Shown here: positions 1 through 16,224 of the stretch, piece by piece | Position numbering within the stretch: the first letter of the stretch is position 1 | Layout of the letters: every line of letters starts with the position of its first letter | DNA from: Eriocheir sinensis | Lineage: Eukaryota; Arthropoda; Malacostraca; Decapoda; Varunidae | NCBI RefSeq assembly: GCF_024679095.1 | Contig: NW_026111627.1 | Coordinates: forward strand, 351,413-415,412 | Length of the DNA: 64,000 bases | Reading direction: 5' to 3' | Position numbers and translations under genes: made by a program | Notes under the pieces: generated by a model | The model's input: the letters and a program-made list of their open reading frames with translations, nothing else | Told to the model about the DNA's origin: nothing | Databases searched by the model: none

Positions 1-90
1 AATGAGCTATGATCATAATGATGATACTTAAGGATTGAAAACAGCAATTTGACAAAGTTAATGAAAACAGGTTCTCAAATAAGGGAATGA

Positions 91-473
91 TTACACCTCA
101 CATCTGCAGCTACACAAAGCTGTGCATGTTAGCCCAAGCCTGTAGCATTTGCATCTGCCACGGCAGCCAGACTTGCAGCCACATTTAGTGAGCTGTTCAC
201 AACTCTTTGCAATGGGGGAGTTGGCAGTCCAGAAGACTTTCCATTCTTCAACACTTTTCCCAACCCCAGTTAGCTGGACTCTGCTTTTGGCTGGCGCAGC
301 ATTGCCTGACCCCATACACAACCTGCCTGATATGCTGAACGTTTGGTGTGTTGGAGCATACCTGCTCTGGTTAGAGGGATGGCCTCATATGGTCTCTGCC
401 TTCTGGCAAACAGATCAAGTCTGGCCTCATTCACACTGTCAACAGTGCTTGACCCGTCATACATGAGGACCAC
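91..473 (-). pseudogene. C-terminal part of a multi-copy CXC-domain protein gene, frameshifted
   Basis: On the minus strand two overlapping reading frames together encode the end of a protein. One (473-270) ends in a stretch with the pattern HTKRxAYQAGxVWGQ. The other (321-91) ends in a cysteine-rich CXC (tesmin/TSO1-like) motif, with CGCKSGC then RCKC and CTALCSC spacing. This order, a helical segment then a Trp-rich spacer then CXC, is what I recall of a multi-copy uncharacterised protein family in invertebrate genomes. The change of frame near 300 shows the copy is broken. The upstream coding part lies beyond the inserted transposon, at about 4317-4660. Function unknown; probably mobile-element related. 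Confidence 0.5.
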
Positions 474-485
474 AAACCTCTCCAG

Positions 486-1133
486 TAGGGTGGAGCGTTT
501 TTTAACTTTTTTTGAAATTCATTTGTGGCTAGTGTGGAAAAGGTGCCAAATGGTGAGAAAAAAATGGTGTTAAAAGCATTTTTCTCTAGGACAGTATCTT
601 CTGTCCCCGCCATCTCATCAAAGTTGGAGAAATAAGGGTCTAAAATGGGTAAACTTCACATAATACCCCATTTTTACAACTTATTATGAAATGCTTGTGG
701 CTAGTGTGCAATATTGTTTTCGAGTTGCATATTAATAGCATACTAAATATGGAAGCTGTACAAATATATCTTCTGTCCCCGCAACGTGCTTGAAATATTG
801 AAAATTTCGATTTTTTTGAGACAAATTTTAAAAAATTCCCAAAAATCAAATACAAAGAAACTTTCATATGGCTAGTTCCTAAGTTGTTTTACAACACTTA
901 TACTTTATCTGTGTAAAATTTCATCGAGATCAGTTAATATCTTCTGTTCCCGCCACGTCACTTTTAAATATTTAGTAATTATATTTATTTTTTATATTGC
1001 AAGGGATGTCAGTTCGAAGAATACTACAAAGGAAAATTACAAAATCGCTAAAATCTACTGATAAAAGTACAGAGGATCACTTTAGCTGCATAACACACAC
1101 ACACACACAGTTACTAGCCTCCCTTAAATGGAG
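486..1133 (+). repeat. Left terminal inverted repeat of the 3.8-kb transposon
   Basis: Reads as the reverse complement of about 3710-4316, with only scattered differences and a diverged stretch near 1003-1060. It contains the motif TTCTGTYCCCGCC three times, each preceded by a short AT-rich segment, so the repeat itself is built of subrepeats. The inner end carries a short (AC)n and GTTACTAGCCTCCCT. Confidence 0.8.
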
Positions 1134-1337
1134 GGGGGGACTTAAAGATTATTATTATTTTTTTTTTTTTTAGCTCGTTAAGGTATATCTAGAATAAGTA
1201 TTAAGACACAGCTCTTCGCCTATTTCTCATTTACATATTGTAAATAAAAAATAGCCCAGAACTCACCACGAGGAGGTGGCTGTGTATCGAGTTCCACCCA
1301 TTCTCCAGCCCAGCCACCCTACCATTGCTGGATTTAC

Positions 1338-3572
1338 TTAGATCTTAAATTGCTTCTTTGTGTCAAACTTAGGCATATTCTTCCTTGATTCCAATGTATT
1401 CTTAATGAATCCTTCTCTTTCTGCTTCTCCGCAAACATGTTCTGATGCTTCTGTTACTAATTTAATTAATCTTTCAACAGCTTGTGTGTGACAGGGGATA
1501 TCTTTGTAGTGTGATGATAGCATGCCTCCTGTCTGAATAAGTTTTGTTATTTCTTCCTGACTCATGTTCTTTGTTAATGGTGGTTCTGTTATTCCTGTGT
1601 TTTGCCACTTGATCATATCAATGAATGTACTGCTGTTGAAATTTAACTCAGAAATTTGAAAACTTCTGATTCCTAATCTGGCTGCTTTTCAAGCCTTCAA
1701 AATTCGTCGCCATCCCAACTCTCTGATATGCTTATGGTCGTCGTTTATCATAGAAAGTAAGATGTTTTCCGGGTGGCCAAAGTACGCATTTATCTGAATA
1801 ACTGGATTTACTATTGCTGGAATATTTGCATCCATCTTTGCAGCTCTTCTAACAGTATCATGAAGGTGTTTGGTTCCAAAAATAGCTGATGGTGTCCATT
1901 TAATTTTGAACCACATTGGTGCAGAAACTTCCATTATGTATTTTACTATTGTTATCAAATTTTCTGTGAGATTTTCTGCTGCCATGTACATAGAAAGTAC
2001 TATTCTATTTGCTGTAGTGATCCAACGTGAATGCGCAATTTTACCTGGATTGCGATTCATTAAGGATTCTCCACAAACACCATAGGAAACTGCTCTATAT
2101 GCTTCAAGCAAATACTACTGATCAGTGCTTAAATATGAAAGGTCAACTCAATGTTGATCTCTTCTGCCTGGATGGGTTCAAAGTCAATAATAGGCAGATT
2201 CTCACAGTTAGACAGTTGTTTTCCAATTGTACCACTAAAGCCTCTGGGTCCTGTTGTAGGCCCATCTAATTTTGTAATCAGATGCCTCAGTGGCAATTCG
2301 TTACCATGCAGTTGACACACAAACCATTGTAATGGTCTTCCAAGTTGTTGTTCTAGAAGAGAAATTACACCATTCTTTCTGCCAGTATTTACTGCAGTGC
2401 CATCACAACCAACTGCCTGAAGTTCAGAAGTTTTAATGTTTTTGTGATTCAGAAAATCAGTAATTCCTGACGCAATTGCATGCGATTTTCCAGATGACAC
2501 AACTATGTGACAAAGGTATTCAGAGTCAGGCTCCTTGACACAAGTTATATGTTCTTCAGTTATTACTTCTTTAGCAGTCTTATTCCCTTTTTTAACCTTC
2601 GAGAGAGTTCTATCTTTTCGTCCATCAAAGAATATGCTAACAACATTTTTTGATCAGTCTCATCATGTTGTTTTGTTTCAACTCTCTTCACCTCGAGCTC
2701 GACTAATTTAACTTCGGTCAACAATTTTGGAGGCATCTTCAGGAGATATTATTCCAATATCTTTTAAAGTAGCACTAACTATACTTGCTGCAGTTCTGTC
2801 TGAAACTCGTGACCTGTCACAAGCTAATGCAACAGATGGTAGCCTCAAGAAATTAGTGCTACTTGGAGTTTTGTCTGTTCTATATTCAATTTCAGAGTTA
2901 TCATCACATTCATCAGTTGTAGATGTAGCATCTGAATCTGAAAACGAAGCAAGAGTTGCAGCACCACTCATTGATGGTTCAGAGTGAGATGGACCTGCTT
3001 TGCCTTGACTTCTTTTTTCTTTCCTCAGTAATTGCTTTGTCAGTTTTTGCGTGGTTGCTTTGTCAATAGCTCCAATAGCCATTTTTCTGTTGGTCTTTTG
3101 ATCGTTTAGAAATTTTGCTTCTCGCTGTGGAACCTTTCTAGCTGCATCACATGAACAGTTGTTTATCGCACATTTACAGGCTGCAATGTCAAAAAGTTTT
3201 AAACTGTCTTCTTTGAATACTGTTACTTTATTTATGAAGCTCGGTTTGTCTTTCCTCTTGGAGGAGTAATCCTTCATCAAACTGTTGTACTTGGTGGTAG
3301 TTATCTAACATTGCACGAACACGCCTTGAAGAAAGAGTTGGTACAGAAGCAGACTTCCAAATATCTAGTAACTGTTCGTTGACAGAATTGGCAATGTCAT
3401 CCCAAAGTGGTTGCTTTTTTGTTGTTTTCAACTGTACTCTCTCCCACAAACATGCTTTCATGACATCTCCGTAAGTTGGGAGGCATCTCTTACTGAGCTG
3501 ACAAGGATTCCCAAAAACAGGGCAAGGAAATGCTTGTCTCGTATTCTGTAGAGAGCTCATGGCTTCACACAC
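1338..3572 (-). pseudogene. Decayed transposase of the 3.8-kb element
   Basis: Five minus-strand ORF segments lie head to tail: 3572-3228, 3280-2708, 2500-2129, 2111-1689 and 1616-1338. They occupy two reading frames, so at least two frameshifts and some stops separate them. In order they show a helical N-terminal part (PTYGDVMKACLWERVQL), a cysteine cluster (CKCAINNCSC) followed by FLNDQKTNRKM, a segment with CDGTAVNTG whose Asp could be a catalytic DDE acid, WFVCQLHGNELPLRHL, and then SRWITTANRIVLSMY. I recognise this motif order from multi-copy invertebrate transposase-like proteins, but not its superfamily name. Not functional as it stands. Confidence 0.65.
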
Positions 3573-3709
3573 GTCTCTCCCCTCTGAGCTCTACTGGGCA
3601 ACTAACGTGGCGCGCTACCCCGCACTGCCCACAGGCTGCTGTGAGCCTGTAATCACATGAGCGGCAACAGCTATGAGACACCCCCCCCGCCCCACTATTA
3701 ACCAATCCA

Positions 3710-4316
3710 ATGAGGGAGGCTAGTAACTGTGTGTGTGTAATGCCGCTAAAGTGATCCTTTGTTTATTTATCTTGTAGATTTTAGCGGTTTATTAAGTTTT
3801 TCCTTGCATAAATAAATATAATTACTTAATATTTAAAAGTGACGTGGCGGGAACAGAAGATATTAACTGATCTCGATGAAATTTTACACAGATAAAGTAT
3901 AAGTGTTGTAAAACAACTTAGGAACTAGCCATATGAAAGTTTCTTTGTATTTGATTTTTGGGAATTTTTTAAAATTTGTCTCAAAAAAAATCGAAATTTT
4001 CAATATTTCAAGCACGTTGCGGGGACAGAAGATATATTTGTACAGCTTCCATATTTAGTATGCTATTAATATGCAACTCGAAAACAATATTGCACACTAG
4101 CCACAAGCATTTCATAATAAGTTGTAAAAATGGGGTATTATGTGAAGTTTACCCATTTTAGACCCTTATTTCTCCAACTTTGATGAGATGGCGGGGACAG
4201 AAGATACTGTCCTAGAGAAAAATGCTTTTAACACCATTTTTTTCTCACCATTTGGCACCTTTTCCACACTAGCCACAAATGAATTTCAAAAAACGTTAAA
4301 AAACGCTCCACCCTAC
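3710..4316 (-). repeat. Right terminal inverted repeat of the 3.8-kb transposon
   Basis: Mirror copy of the left repeat, with the same order of three GGCGGGRACAGAAGATA motifs. The inner end has AGGGAGGCTAGTAAC followed by a short GT run, matching the left inner end. Confidence 0.8.
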
Positions 4317-4660
4317 TCTCCAGTCTCCAAAATCTTCTGGTCATCATCCTCGATGGTAGGTGGGTAGGCTACTTGTTCAGTTTGCAAACAGCTTGAGTGA
4401 CCTCAGTGCATCTGAGTATTCAGATGCCTGAGATAGGGTTAAAGCAGTGTCTTTCTGGAAGGCATGTAGCACGCTTCCCCCTTTCTTGCGTGCTTCTAAC
4501 TCAGGGAACACCATCTGGGTAAGTACATGAGCAAGTCATGTCCTTACCCTTGGCTCGGCTCTCCCGCGCTGGCACACCCTGTCAATTCAGGTGTGGCTGT
4601 CTAACTAGGTATGGGGCTATTAGACAGCAATTGTGACACTAAACTAAACAAGATTAGCTG
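4317..4660 (-). pseudogene. Upstream part of the same CXC-domain gene, beyond the insertion
   Basis: Translated on the minus strand, this stretch gives an open, charged-polar segment ending in residues such as DQKILETGE just before the inserted transposon. After the insertion, coding-like sequence resumes near 473 with FVVLMYDGSS. Removing the transposon and one copy of the 8-bp duplication makes the two halves adjacent, although the frames do not match perfectly and a stop is present, so the gene was probably already decayed. Assigned by continuity, not by a catalytic motif. Confidence 0.35.
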
Positions 4661-5370
<710 letters not shown>

Positions 5371-5504
5371 CGCATCTATTTTACCTCTGTCGCCGGTTGC
5401 CGCTGGTCAAAAGTCAAACGCTTCGTTGTCCTGCGTATTGGTTTTATCATGTCTTCCCTTTCCTCTTATTAATATTATTGTCATTTTTATATTATTATTA
5501 TAAT

Positions 5505-5750
<246 letters not shown>

Positions 5751-6141
5751 TATCTTTTCGTACATTGTTGTTGGTGTTCCTGCTCTGATTTTTGTTTCAT
5801 TTATAATCATTGCCAAGTCTGTGCTTCTTGGCATTACAATATTGAAGGATTTTTTTTTACCGCTATTACAGTATTATATATTCTCTAAATTACTAACAGA
5901 TCAGTGATTATGTTTTTTTTTTTTCCGTTGAGCTGTTTTCTTAACAAAAAAAACATGATCATTATTCTTGCATTATCACTTTTTTTTTTATCTCTTTCCA
6001 TGTTTTATTTGTCGCATTATCTTATTTCTATAATCTTTATCGTCGATATTTACAAGTTTTTATTTTCTTTCGACGGTATTTAAAGCCAGGGTGAAGGGGG
6101 CAGCAACATAAAAGGAAAAACTAAAATTTATCTCTTCTCTC

Positions 6142-6968
<827 letters not shown>

Positions 6969-7439
6969 CTTTTCTCCCTCATTGGTCCTTCATTATCCCC
7001 TTTCTTTATTTTTCCTGTCTTATGCTCCTCGTTAGTAGGTATTATTTTAATTTTTTGTTTCCCATTCCTTGTCGATGAGCCTTCCTTTCTTTCCTTCTTA
7101 CCTTCTTTAGCTTCTATTTTAGCGCTTATTTCCTTCCTTCCGTGCCTGTTATTCTTTTCTCTATTCCTTCTTCTTTTTCTTCCTCCTCCTCTTCTCCTTC
7201 TTCCTTTTCTTCTTCTTCCTCTTCCTCCCCTCCTGCTTTTTGCCGCTCCCCCGCCATTATTTCATATGCCATTACCTTTTCTGCTTTATTTAACTCTTCC
7301 TCACCCTGCTTTCCCCTCCTTATCCCTACCTTTCCTTCTCCCCTTCCTTACCTCCCCTTCCCTTCCTTACCCCCCTCTCCACTTCCTTACTTCCACCTCC
7401 CTTCAGCCCTTCATTACCGAGAAGCACTCAACGTTCACC

Positions 7440-7440
<1 letters not shown>
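6969..7440. repeat. Pyrimidine-rich low-complexity tract
   Basis: Almost wholly C and T with CTT/CCT repeats. The Leu/Pro/Ser/Phe-rich translations are products of base composition; no gene is supported. Confidence 0.6.

Positions 7441-7530
<90 letters not shown>
7441..7530. repeat. (AC)n microsatellite
   Basis: About 90 bp of AC repeats with one interruption (CTACATAC) near 7486. Confidence 0.97.
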
Positions 7531-7535
<5 letters not shown>

Positions 7536-7605
7536 TGTAATACAAAAGAAGTAAACGAAAAATGTGAATAAGAAATGGCAAAAAAAAAGTTTACGAGAAA
7601 AATTG

Positions 7606-7857
<252 letters not shown>

Positions 7858-9790
7858 ATTATTTTTTTTTTACAGCAGAGGAGTCAGTTCAAGGGCATAA
7901 AAAAAGGTAGCAAATGTGAAAAAAACAGCCCGCTACTCACTGCTCTTATAAAGAGTTAGAGGAGTGGCCGAAAGGTTGGTCAATTTCGGGAGGAGAGGTG
8001 TTCTGATACACTCCTCTTGAAAGAGTTCAAATCGTAGGCAGGAGAAAATACAGATGATGGAAGATTGTTCCAGAGTTTACCAGCGTGAGGGATGAAAGAG
8101 TTAAGATGTTGGTTAACTTTTGCGTAAGGGATTTGGAGAGTAAAGGGATGAGCTGGAGTAGAAAGTCGTGTGTTGCGAGGCCGCGGGAGGGGGGAGCATG
8201 CAGTTAGCAAGTTCAGAAGAGCAGTCACCATGAAAATATCGATAGAAGATAGAAAGAGAGGCAACATGGCGGCGAAATTTAAGAGGTAGAAGACTATCAG
8301 TAAGAGGAGAAGAGCTGATGAGACGAAGAGCCTTAGACTCCACTCTGTCCAAGAGAGCTGTGTGAGTGGAGCCCCCCCCCCACACGTGAGGTGCATACTC
8401 CATACGAGGGCGGACGAGGCCCTTGTAAATGAATAGCAACTGTGCGGGGAAGAAGAACTGGCGGAGACGGTACAGAACGCCCAACCTCGAGGACGCTGAT
8501 TTAGTAAGAGAAGAGATATGAAGTTTCCAGTTGAGATTTTGAGTTAAGGATAGACCGAGGATGTTTAGTGTTGAAGAAGGTGACAGCTGAGTATTGTCAA
8601 AGAATAGGGGATAGTTGTTTGGAAGATTGTGTCGAGTGGATAGGTGGAGAAACTGTGTTTTTGAGGCGTTGAAGGACACCGGGTTCTTCTTGCCCCAATC
8701 GGAAATAATAGTAAGGTCTGAGGCTAAGCGTTCTGCCGCCTCCATCCTAGAATCATTTAGTTCCTGTTGGGTGGGTCTTCTATTAAAAGAAGTTGCGTAA
8801 TGCAGAGTAGAGTCATCGGCGTAAGAATGGATAGGACAGTTCGTTTTGGAAAGAAGATCATCAATGAACAACAGAAAGAGAGTGGGAGATAGAATAGAAC
8901 CCTGCGGAACACCACTATTAATAAGTTTAGGGGAAGAACAGTGACCGTCTACCACAGCAGAAATAGAACGGTCAGAGAGGAAACTTGAGATAAAGGTACA
9001 GAGAGAAGGATATAAACCGTAGGAGGATAGTTTGGAAAGCAAAGATTTGTGCCAGACCCTATCAAAGGCTTTTGATATGTTTAGCGCAATAGCAAAGGTT
9101 TCACCGAAACGGCTAAGAGAGGATGACCAAGAGTCAGTTAGGAAGGCAAGGAGATCACCAGTAGAACGCCCCTTGCGGAACCCATACTGGCGATCTGATA
9201 GAAGGTCAGAAGTGGAAAGGTGCTTTTGAATCTTCCGGTTTCAAAAGCTTTAGATAGACATGAAAGCAAAGCTATAGGACGGTAGTTTGAGGGATTGGAA
9301 CGGTCACCCTTCTTAGGCACAGGCTGTATGAAGGCATACTTCCAGCAGGAAGGAAAGGTAGATGTTGACAGGCAGAGGCGAAAGAGTTTGACCAGGCAGG
9401 GTGTCAGCACGGAAGCACAGTTTTTAAGGAGGCACTCCATCAGGTCCATAAGCCTTCTGAGAGTTGAGGCCGGAGAGGGCATAGAAAACATCATTAGGAA
9501 GAATCTTAATTATAGGCATAAAGAAGTCAGAGGGGGGATGAGTAGGAGGAATATGCCCAGAATCGTCCAGGGTGGAGTTCTTACAGAAAGTTTGAGCGAA
9601 GAGTTCAGCCTTAGAGACAGATGAGACGGCAGTGCTGCCGTCAGGGTTAAGGAGAGGAGGGAAAGAGGAAGAAGTGAAATTGGAGGAGATATTTTTGGCT
9701 AAATGCCAGAAGTCACGGGAAGAATTAGAGAAAGCAAGGTTTTGGCATTTTCTATTAATGAAGGAGTTTTTGGTTAGTCAGAGAATAGAT
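7858..9790 (-). mobile_element. Jockey-like non-LTR retrotransposon, 5'-truncated
   Basis: Minus-strand reverse transcriptase domains run from about 9790 to the stop at 7980, followed by a short 3' UTR and an A/T-rich tail at about 7860. The endonuclease domain is missing, so the copy is 5'-truncated. RT coding falls in three frames, giving frameshifts near 9240 and 8250. It is a dead copy. The same family is represented by a 60-bp fragment at 17881-17940. Confidence 0.85.
7980..9790 (-). pseudogene. LINE reverse transcriptase (Jockey-like), frameshifted
   Basis: The 5' segment (9494-9138) has PVPKKGDRSNPSNYRPIALL, the usual RT block ahead of the catalytic core. The central segment (9042-8113, 309 aa) has GVPQGS at residues 44-49 and the catalytic YADD at 74-77, then the thumb and the conserved LVRPRMEYAPHVWGG block. 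The last segment (8396-7980) carries the C-terminal IPHAGKLWNNLPSSVF. The joins need frame changes. Family Jockey or a close relative; the clade was not tested by phylogeny. Confidence 0.85.
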
Positions 9791-10057
9791 ACAAGTATAA
9801 AACATGTGTTATATACAGGTATAAAACATTCATACATTCATATAAACTTTCATTAAGAGATAGACATATTCAGAGTGGCAGACAGACACATTGACAGGCA
9901 GGCAGATGCATACATAAAGAAGCCCAAACGTGAAGACAGGCAGGGAGGAAAAGAGGAAAAAGGAGGAAAAGAGGAAAAGATGAAGCGAGTCTAACCTTTA
10001 TTTGCTCTTCGGAAAGAACAGTTTTTACTTCCCTTTTCCTCCCATGACTCAAGACTT

Positions 10058-10060
<3 letters not shown>
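9791..10060. other. Spacer with GACA-like short repeats, no gene
   Basis: Short purine-rich and CAGACAGA-type repeats. No convincing ORF. Confidence 0.4.

Positions 10061-10125
<65 letters not shown>
10061..10125. repeat. (GA)n microsatellite
   Basis: About 32 GA units, followed by GACA tetranucleotide repeats to about 10155. Confidence 0.97.
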
Positions 10126-10128
<3 letters not shown>

Positions 10129-10215
10129 CAGCTATAGACAGACAGACAGACAGACTGAGAGAGACAAGAGACAGGAGAGAGGCGTTGAGTTGAGAGACAG
10201 AAAATGTATAAAATA

Positions 10216-10350
<135 letters not shown>

Positions 10351-10399
10351 TGAATAATTCACGTTTGCTGGATATTCCTTTGAAGGTTTTTAGACCCAG

Positions 10400-11935
<1,536 letters not shown>

Positions 11936-12815
11936 AGTGCTGGGACCCATCCTCTTTATCATATATATCAATGACCTAGAATCAGGACTGAAATCCACAA
12001 TATCGATATTTGCTGATGACACCAAGGTGGGTGGAGAGGCCCTCACAAAGACCGACTGCGAAATCATTCACAAAAACCTCAATCACATTATCGAATGGTC
12101 GGAAAAATGGCAAATGTCTTTTAATGTTGACAAATGCAAAGTCATGCACATTGGGTCCCAAAATAGTAACCTCACATACATCATGAATGGGAAACCTCTG
12201 CAGGCGATGCAGGAGGAAAAGGATCTTAGAGTCACTATCAGCATTGAAAACACGCGAATCACTGTAAAAAAGCATACAACAAAGCCAACACTATGCCCGG
12301 GTTCATAGCGAGGAGCTTCGAGTGCAAAACACCAGACGTGATGCTATCCTTGTATAATTCCATGGTAAGACCGCACCTCGAGTATGCAGTACAGTTCTGG
12401 TCTCCTAATTACAGAAAGGACATTGCTTTACTGGAAAGGATTCAACGACGCGCCACAAAGATGATTCCAACCTTAAGGGCTCAACCGTACGAGGAACGAC
12501 TCAAGCGACTCGATCTCTTTACATTGGAGAAAAGGCGCCTATGAGGGGATATGATTCAAGTCTTCTAGTATCTGCAAAAAGTTCAATAACGTCGATTACT
12601 CCAAATTCTTGGAACTGCAAACCAACTCAGAAACTAGAAATAACGGCTTACCCATTCAGTCGAGTCGATGTAACACAGACATCGGAAGGAGTTTCTTTTC
12701 AAACCGAGTCAACCGCCACTGGAACAATCTTCCCTCAGAAGTAGTAAATGCGAATACCATCAACTCCTACATATATAGAATTGACCGTCATTTCCCTGCG
12801 TCGGGAGTAAACTGA
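11936..12815 (+). mobile_element. CR1-like non-LTR retrotransposon, 3' fragment
   Basis: Begins in the middle of the reverse transcriptase at LGPILFIIYINDL, just after the position of the VPQG motif. It continues with the catalytic FADDTK, the WSEKWQMSFNVDKCKVMHIG block, VRPHLEYAVQFWSP, and ends near ASGVN before a stop at 12815. Frame changes occur near 12295 and between 12545 and 12610, so the copy is inactive. Close in motif content to the LINEs at 40819-43987 and 61526-63245. A 28-bp tandem repeat follows the stop. Confidence 0.85.
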
Positions 12816-13011
12816 ATAGCGAGGTGCTTTCATCCGCTCCTCAATATCGAGGTGCTTTCATCTGCTCCTCAATATCGAGGTGCTTTCATCTGCTCCTCAA
12901 TATCGAGGTGCTTTCATCCGCTCCTCAATATCGAGGTGCTTTCATCTGGTCCTCAATATCGAGGTGCTTTCATCTGCTCCTCAATATCGAGGTGCTTTCA
13001 TCTGCTCATCA
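12816..13011. repeat. 28-bp tandem repeat at the LINE 3' end
   Basis: About seven copies of a 28-bp unit (core ATCGAGGTGCTTTCATCTGC plus TCCTCAAT), nearly identical, starting directly after the LINE stop codon. CR1-type LINEs often end in short tandem repeats instead of poly-A; a 28-bp unit is longer than the usual 8-bp type. Confidence 0.9.
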
Positions 13012-13743
<732 letters not shown>

Positions 13744-14640
13744 CAATCATCATCACCATCAGCCTGTAACGTTCCCCTGCAGAAGTCCTCGGCCTCACAT
13801 AAACGTTTCCATCGTTCTTGTCTTGTGCCGCTAATTCACATCCTCCACTACACGTCCCTCATTCTTCTCTGTATCACCACGCCATCTGTTGAAAGCCCTT
13901 CTCTTCAGTGTTTTTATAAGCATTAATTTCTCTGTCACTCTTTTAATCAATCTGAAGTCTTCTCTCATACATGTCTTGATAATTGCATTTTTTAAGTGGC
14001 TTTATTATATCATCTAATTATATATTTTCTCTCATCCATTCGCAGTCCCTTTATGGTCTGATACAGTGACTCCTGAAAATAATCTCTCCATTCCTCTCTG
14101 GGCACCTCGCAGTTTCCATTCCAAAAGCCGTGAAAGTCTGTACTCTGTGTCTCAGGCCCATAGGTCGTGACAAGAACAACACACTGCTGATTATGTTTTG
14201 CTTCAAGCACATTGGTATGAAACCTCTCGATATATTACCTTGTTTTAAAAACTCCAGTTTTATGTGCATATTGATTTCCTGTTCGAATAAAGGGAGTCAT
14301 CGCGAGTGGCCCAAGGCTGTCCTAAAGACCATCACAAATGAACTCCGGGAGGCAGCATGAGCCAAGCTAGTCATCCTCTTCCAGTGTTTTTGTGTTTAAA
14401 TCCTTTTCTGGATGTTCTGTGATGCTTTGGATGGACCCCCCCCCCCCCCCCATGATGATGATGGTGTTCAGGCATAAAAGTGAATGATGTCCTTTTCTTA
14501 TAATATTTGATTTTTAATTTATTTTAAAATTTTATATAATCATATTGTTATTTATTTATTTAACTTAATTTACTTTAATGAAATTTTTCTTTTGCTTGAT
14601 GTTTTGCTTTTCTTTTCATTCTTTTCTGCTTTTATCCAAT
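13744..14640. other. Intergenic, possible old repeat remnants
   Basis: The stretch starting CATCATCACCATCAGCCTGT resembles the 3' region of widespread arthropod interspersed repeats by wording only. A poly-C run sits at 14437-14451. No coding gene recognised; the overlapping ORFs near 14010-14360 have no motif. Confidence 0.3.
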
Positions 14641-14689
14641 TTTCTTGGTGCTCTTTTAATATCATCCTTTTTTGATGTTCCTTGGTCTG

Positions 14690-15515
14690 GATGAGCCTCT
14701 TTCACCCCAGAAAAGACTCACCCATGATTTTGGATGTTAGTCAGGGCCGAAAGGTGGATGATTTGTCTATATATTTCCTTTTATCGATGTTGTGATCCTG
14801 TGTTTTCATTTTTTGGTGGTCTTTTTTTGTATCTTCCTTCTTTTTTTATTCTCTTTCTTTATGATTACTTTTCTGGTATTGTTTCTATTTTATCCTCTTT
14901 TTGTTGGTGTTCTCTTGTATCGCGTTTTCTTGGTGCTGTGTGCGGGTACTCCTGAGTCTCCTTCACCCCAGAAAAGACTCACTCGTCCCAGCATACAACA
15001 CCAAACGCCTTCTTCTTTTATTCTGTTTCTATATCATTCTTATTTCTGGTGTTGTTTCTGTTCTATCCTCTTTTCTCGGTGTTCTTTTTTATCGCCTGTT
15101 CTTGGTGCTGTGTGCTGGTAGGGCAAGTCTCCTTCACCCCAGAAAAGACCCACCCATACCAACACACAACACCACACGCCTTAATGCTAAATTTTTTTTT
15201 TTTTTTTTTTTTTTGGCTTTTTGTCGTTTTGTGATTTTTTGTTCATTTTTGTAGTTGATGAGATGACACGATAGTTTCCTTTTATCGATGTTGTGGTTCT
15301 ATATTATCATTTTTGGTGGTCTTTGTCTATATCTCCCTTCTTTTATTCTCTTTCTGTATGATTCCTTTTCTGGTATTGTTTCTGTTCTATCCTTTTTCTC
15401 TGTGTTTTCTTGTATCGCCTTTTCTTGGTGCTGTGTGCTGGTGTGGGCAAGTCTCCTTCACCCCAGAAAAGACTAACTCATACCATCACACAACACCACA
15501 CGCCTTGATGCTAGA
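14690..15515. repeat. Diverged tandem repeats, units of ~175 to ~500 bp
   Basis: The block CTTCACCCCAGAAAAGACTC recurs at about 14699, 14959, 15131 and 15457, each usually followed by an ACAACACCACACGCC-like segment. The block TTCCTTTTATCGATGTTGTG recurs at about 14775 and 15277. The unequal spacing suggests nested duplications. A T-run of about 21 lies at 15192-15214. Confidence 0.75.
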
Positions 15516-15599
15516 TTTTTGTCTTATCTGATTGTTTCTGTTGTTTTTGTTGAGATGACACGATTGCCTTCAGTACTTTCCTTCCACAACGTATAACGA

Positions 15600-15945
15600 A
15601 CGTGTCATTACTTGGGTCGTCTGGTTATTGAGATGGTCAGTACTGTCTTGCTGGCGCCGCCCCAGGACCCTCGGGGTCTCCAGCACCGCCATGAACGCCC
15701 CGGGGGAGCCGAGGCGCTCTGCCGGGACTCCTGGGCCCTGCGACGCTCGCCAGGAAGACCTTGGGCCTCCTGACGCTCCCCAGCCCCACCGAGGCGAGGA
15801 GGGTTGGAGCAAGACTTGCCTCTTAAAACCACCAGACGGGAATATTAAGTTAATCGAAAATATCGTGAAGGCGCCGATCACGGAGTCTGTCGGATCCGGG
15901 ATGGCAGAACGAAGGGCCGAAGGAGCGTGACGGATCATCCTGAGA
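15600..15945. other. GC- and CpG-rich island, possible exon or promoter
   Basis: A short GC-rich, CpG-rich block in an otherwise AT- or CT-rich region. It is open in one plus-strand frame (15628-15930) and in a minus-strand frame. The plus translation has no domain I recognise. It could be a first exon or an unmethylated regulatory island; the coding direction is undecided. Confidence 0.25.
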
Positions 15946-16016
15946 AGTGACCTTGGAATGGTTTCCGGGGCAGAATCCGTTTGTCTCTCTCCTTGCTTCC
16001 CTTTTTGCTTGTTTTG

Positions 16017-16223
<207 letters not shown>

Positions 16224-16224
<1 letters not shown>

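Larger units (their letters stand above)
486..4316 (-). mobile_element. DNA transposon with long terminal inverted repeats and 8-bp target duplication
   Basis: The element starts TAGGGTGGAGCG and ends CGCTCCACCCTA. It is flanked on both sides by the identical 8-mer CTCTCCAG (478-485 and 4317-4324). Length 3831 bp. The terminal inverted repeats are about 600 bp each. A decayed transposase lies inside on the minus strand (about 3572-1338). An 8-bp duplication fits hAT or P-type elements. The transposase resembles an unnamed family that I recall as abundant in aphids and Hydra, so the superfamily is left open. The element is non-functional: the transposase has at least two frameshifts and several stops. 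Confidence 0.8.
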
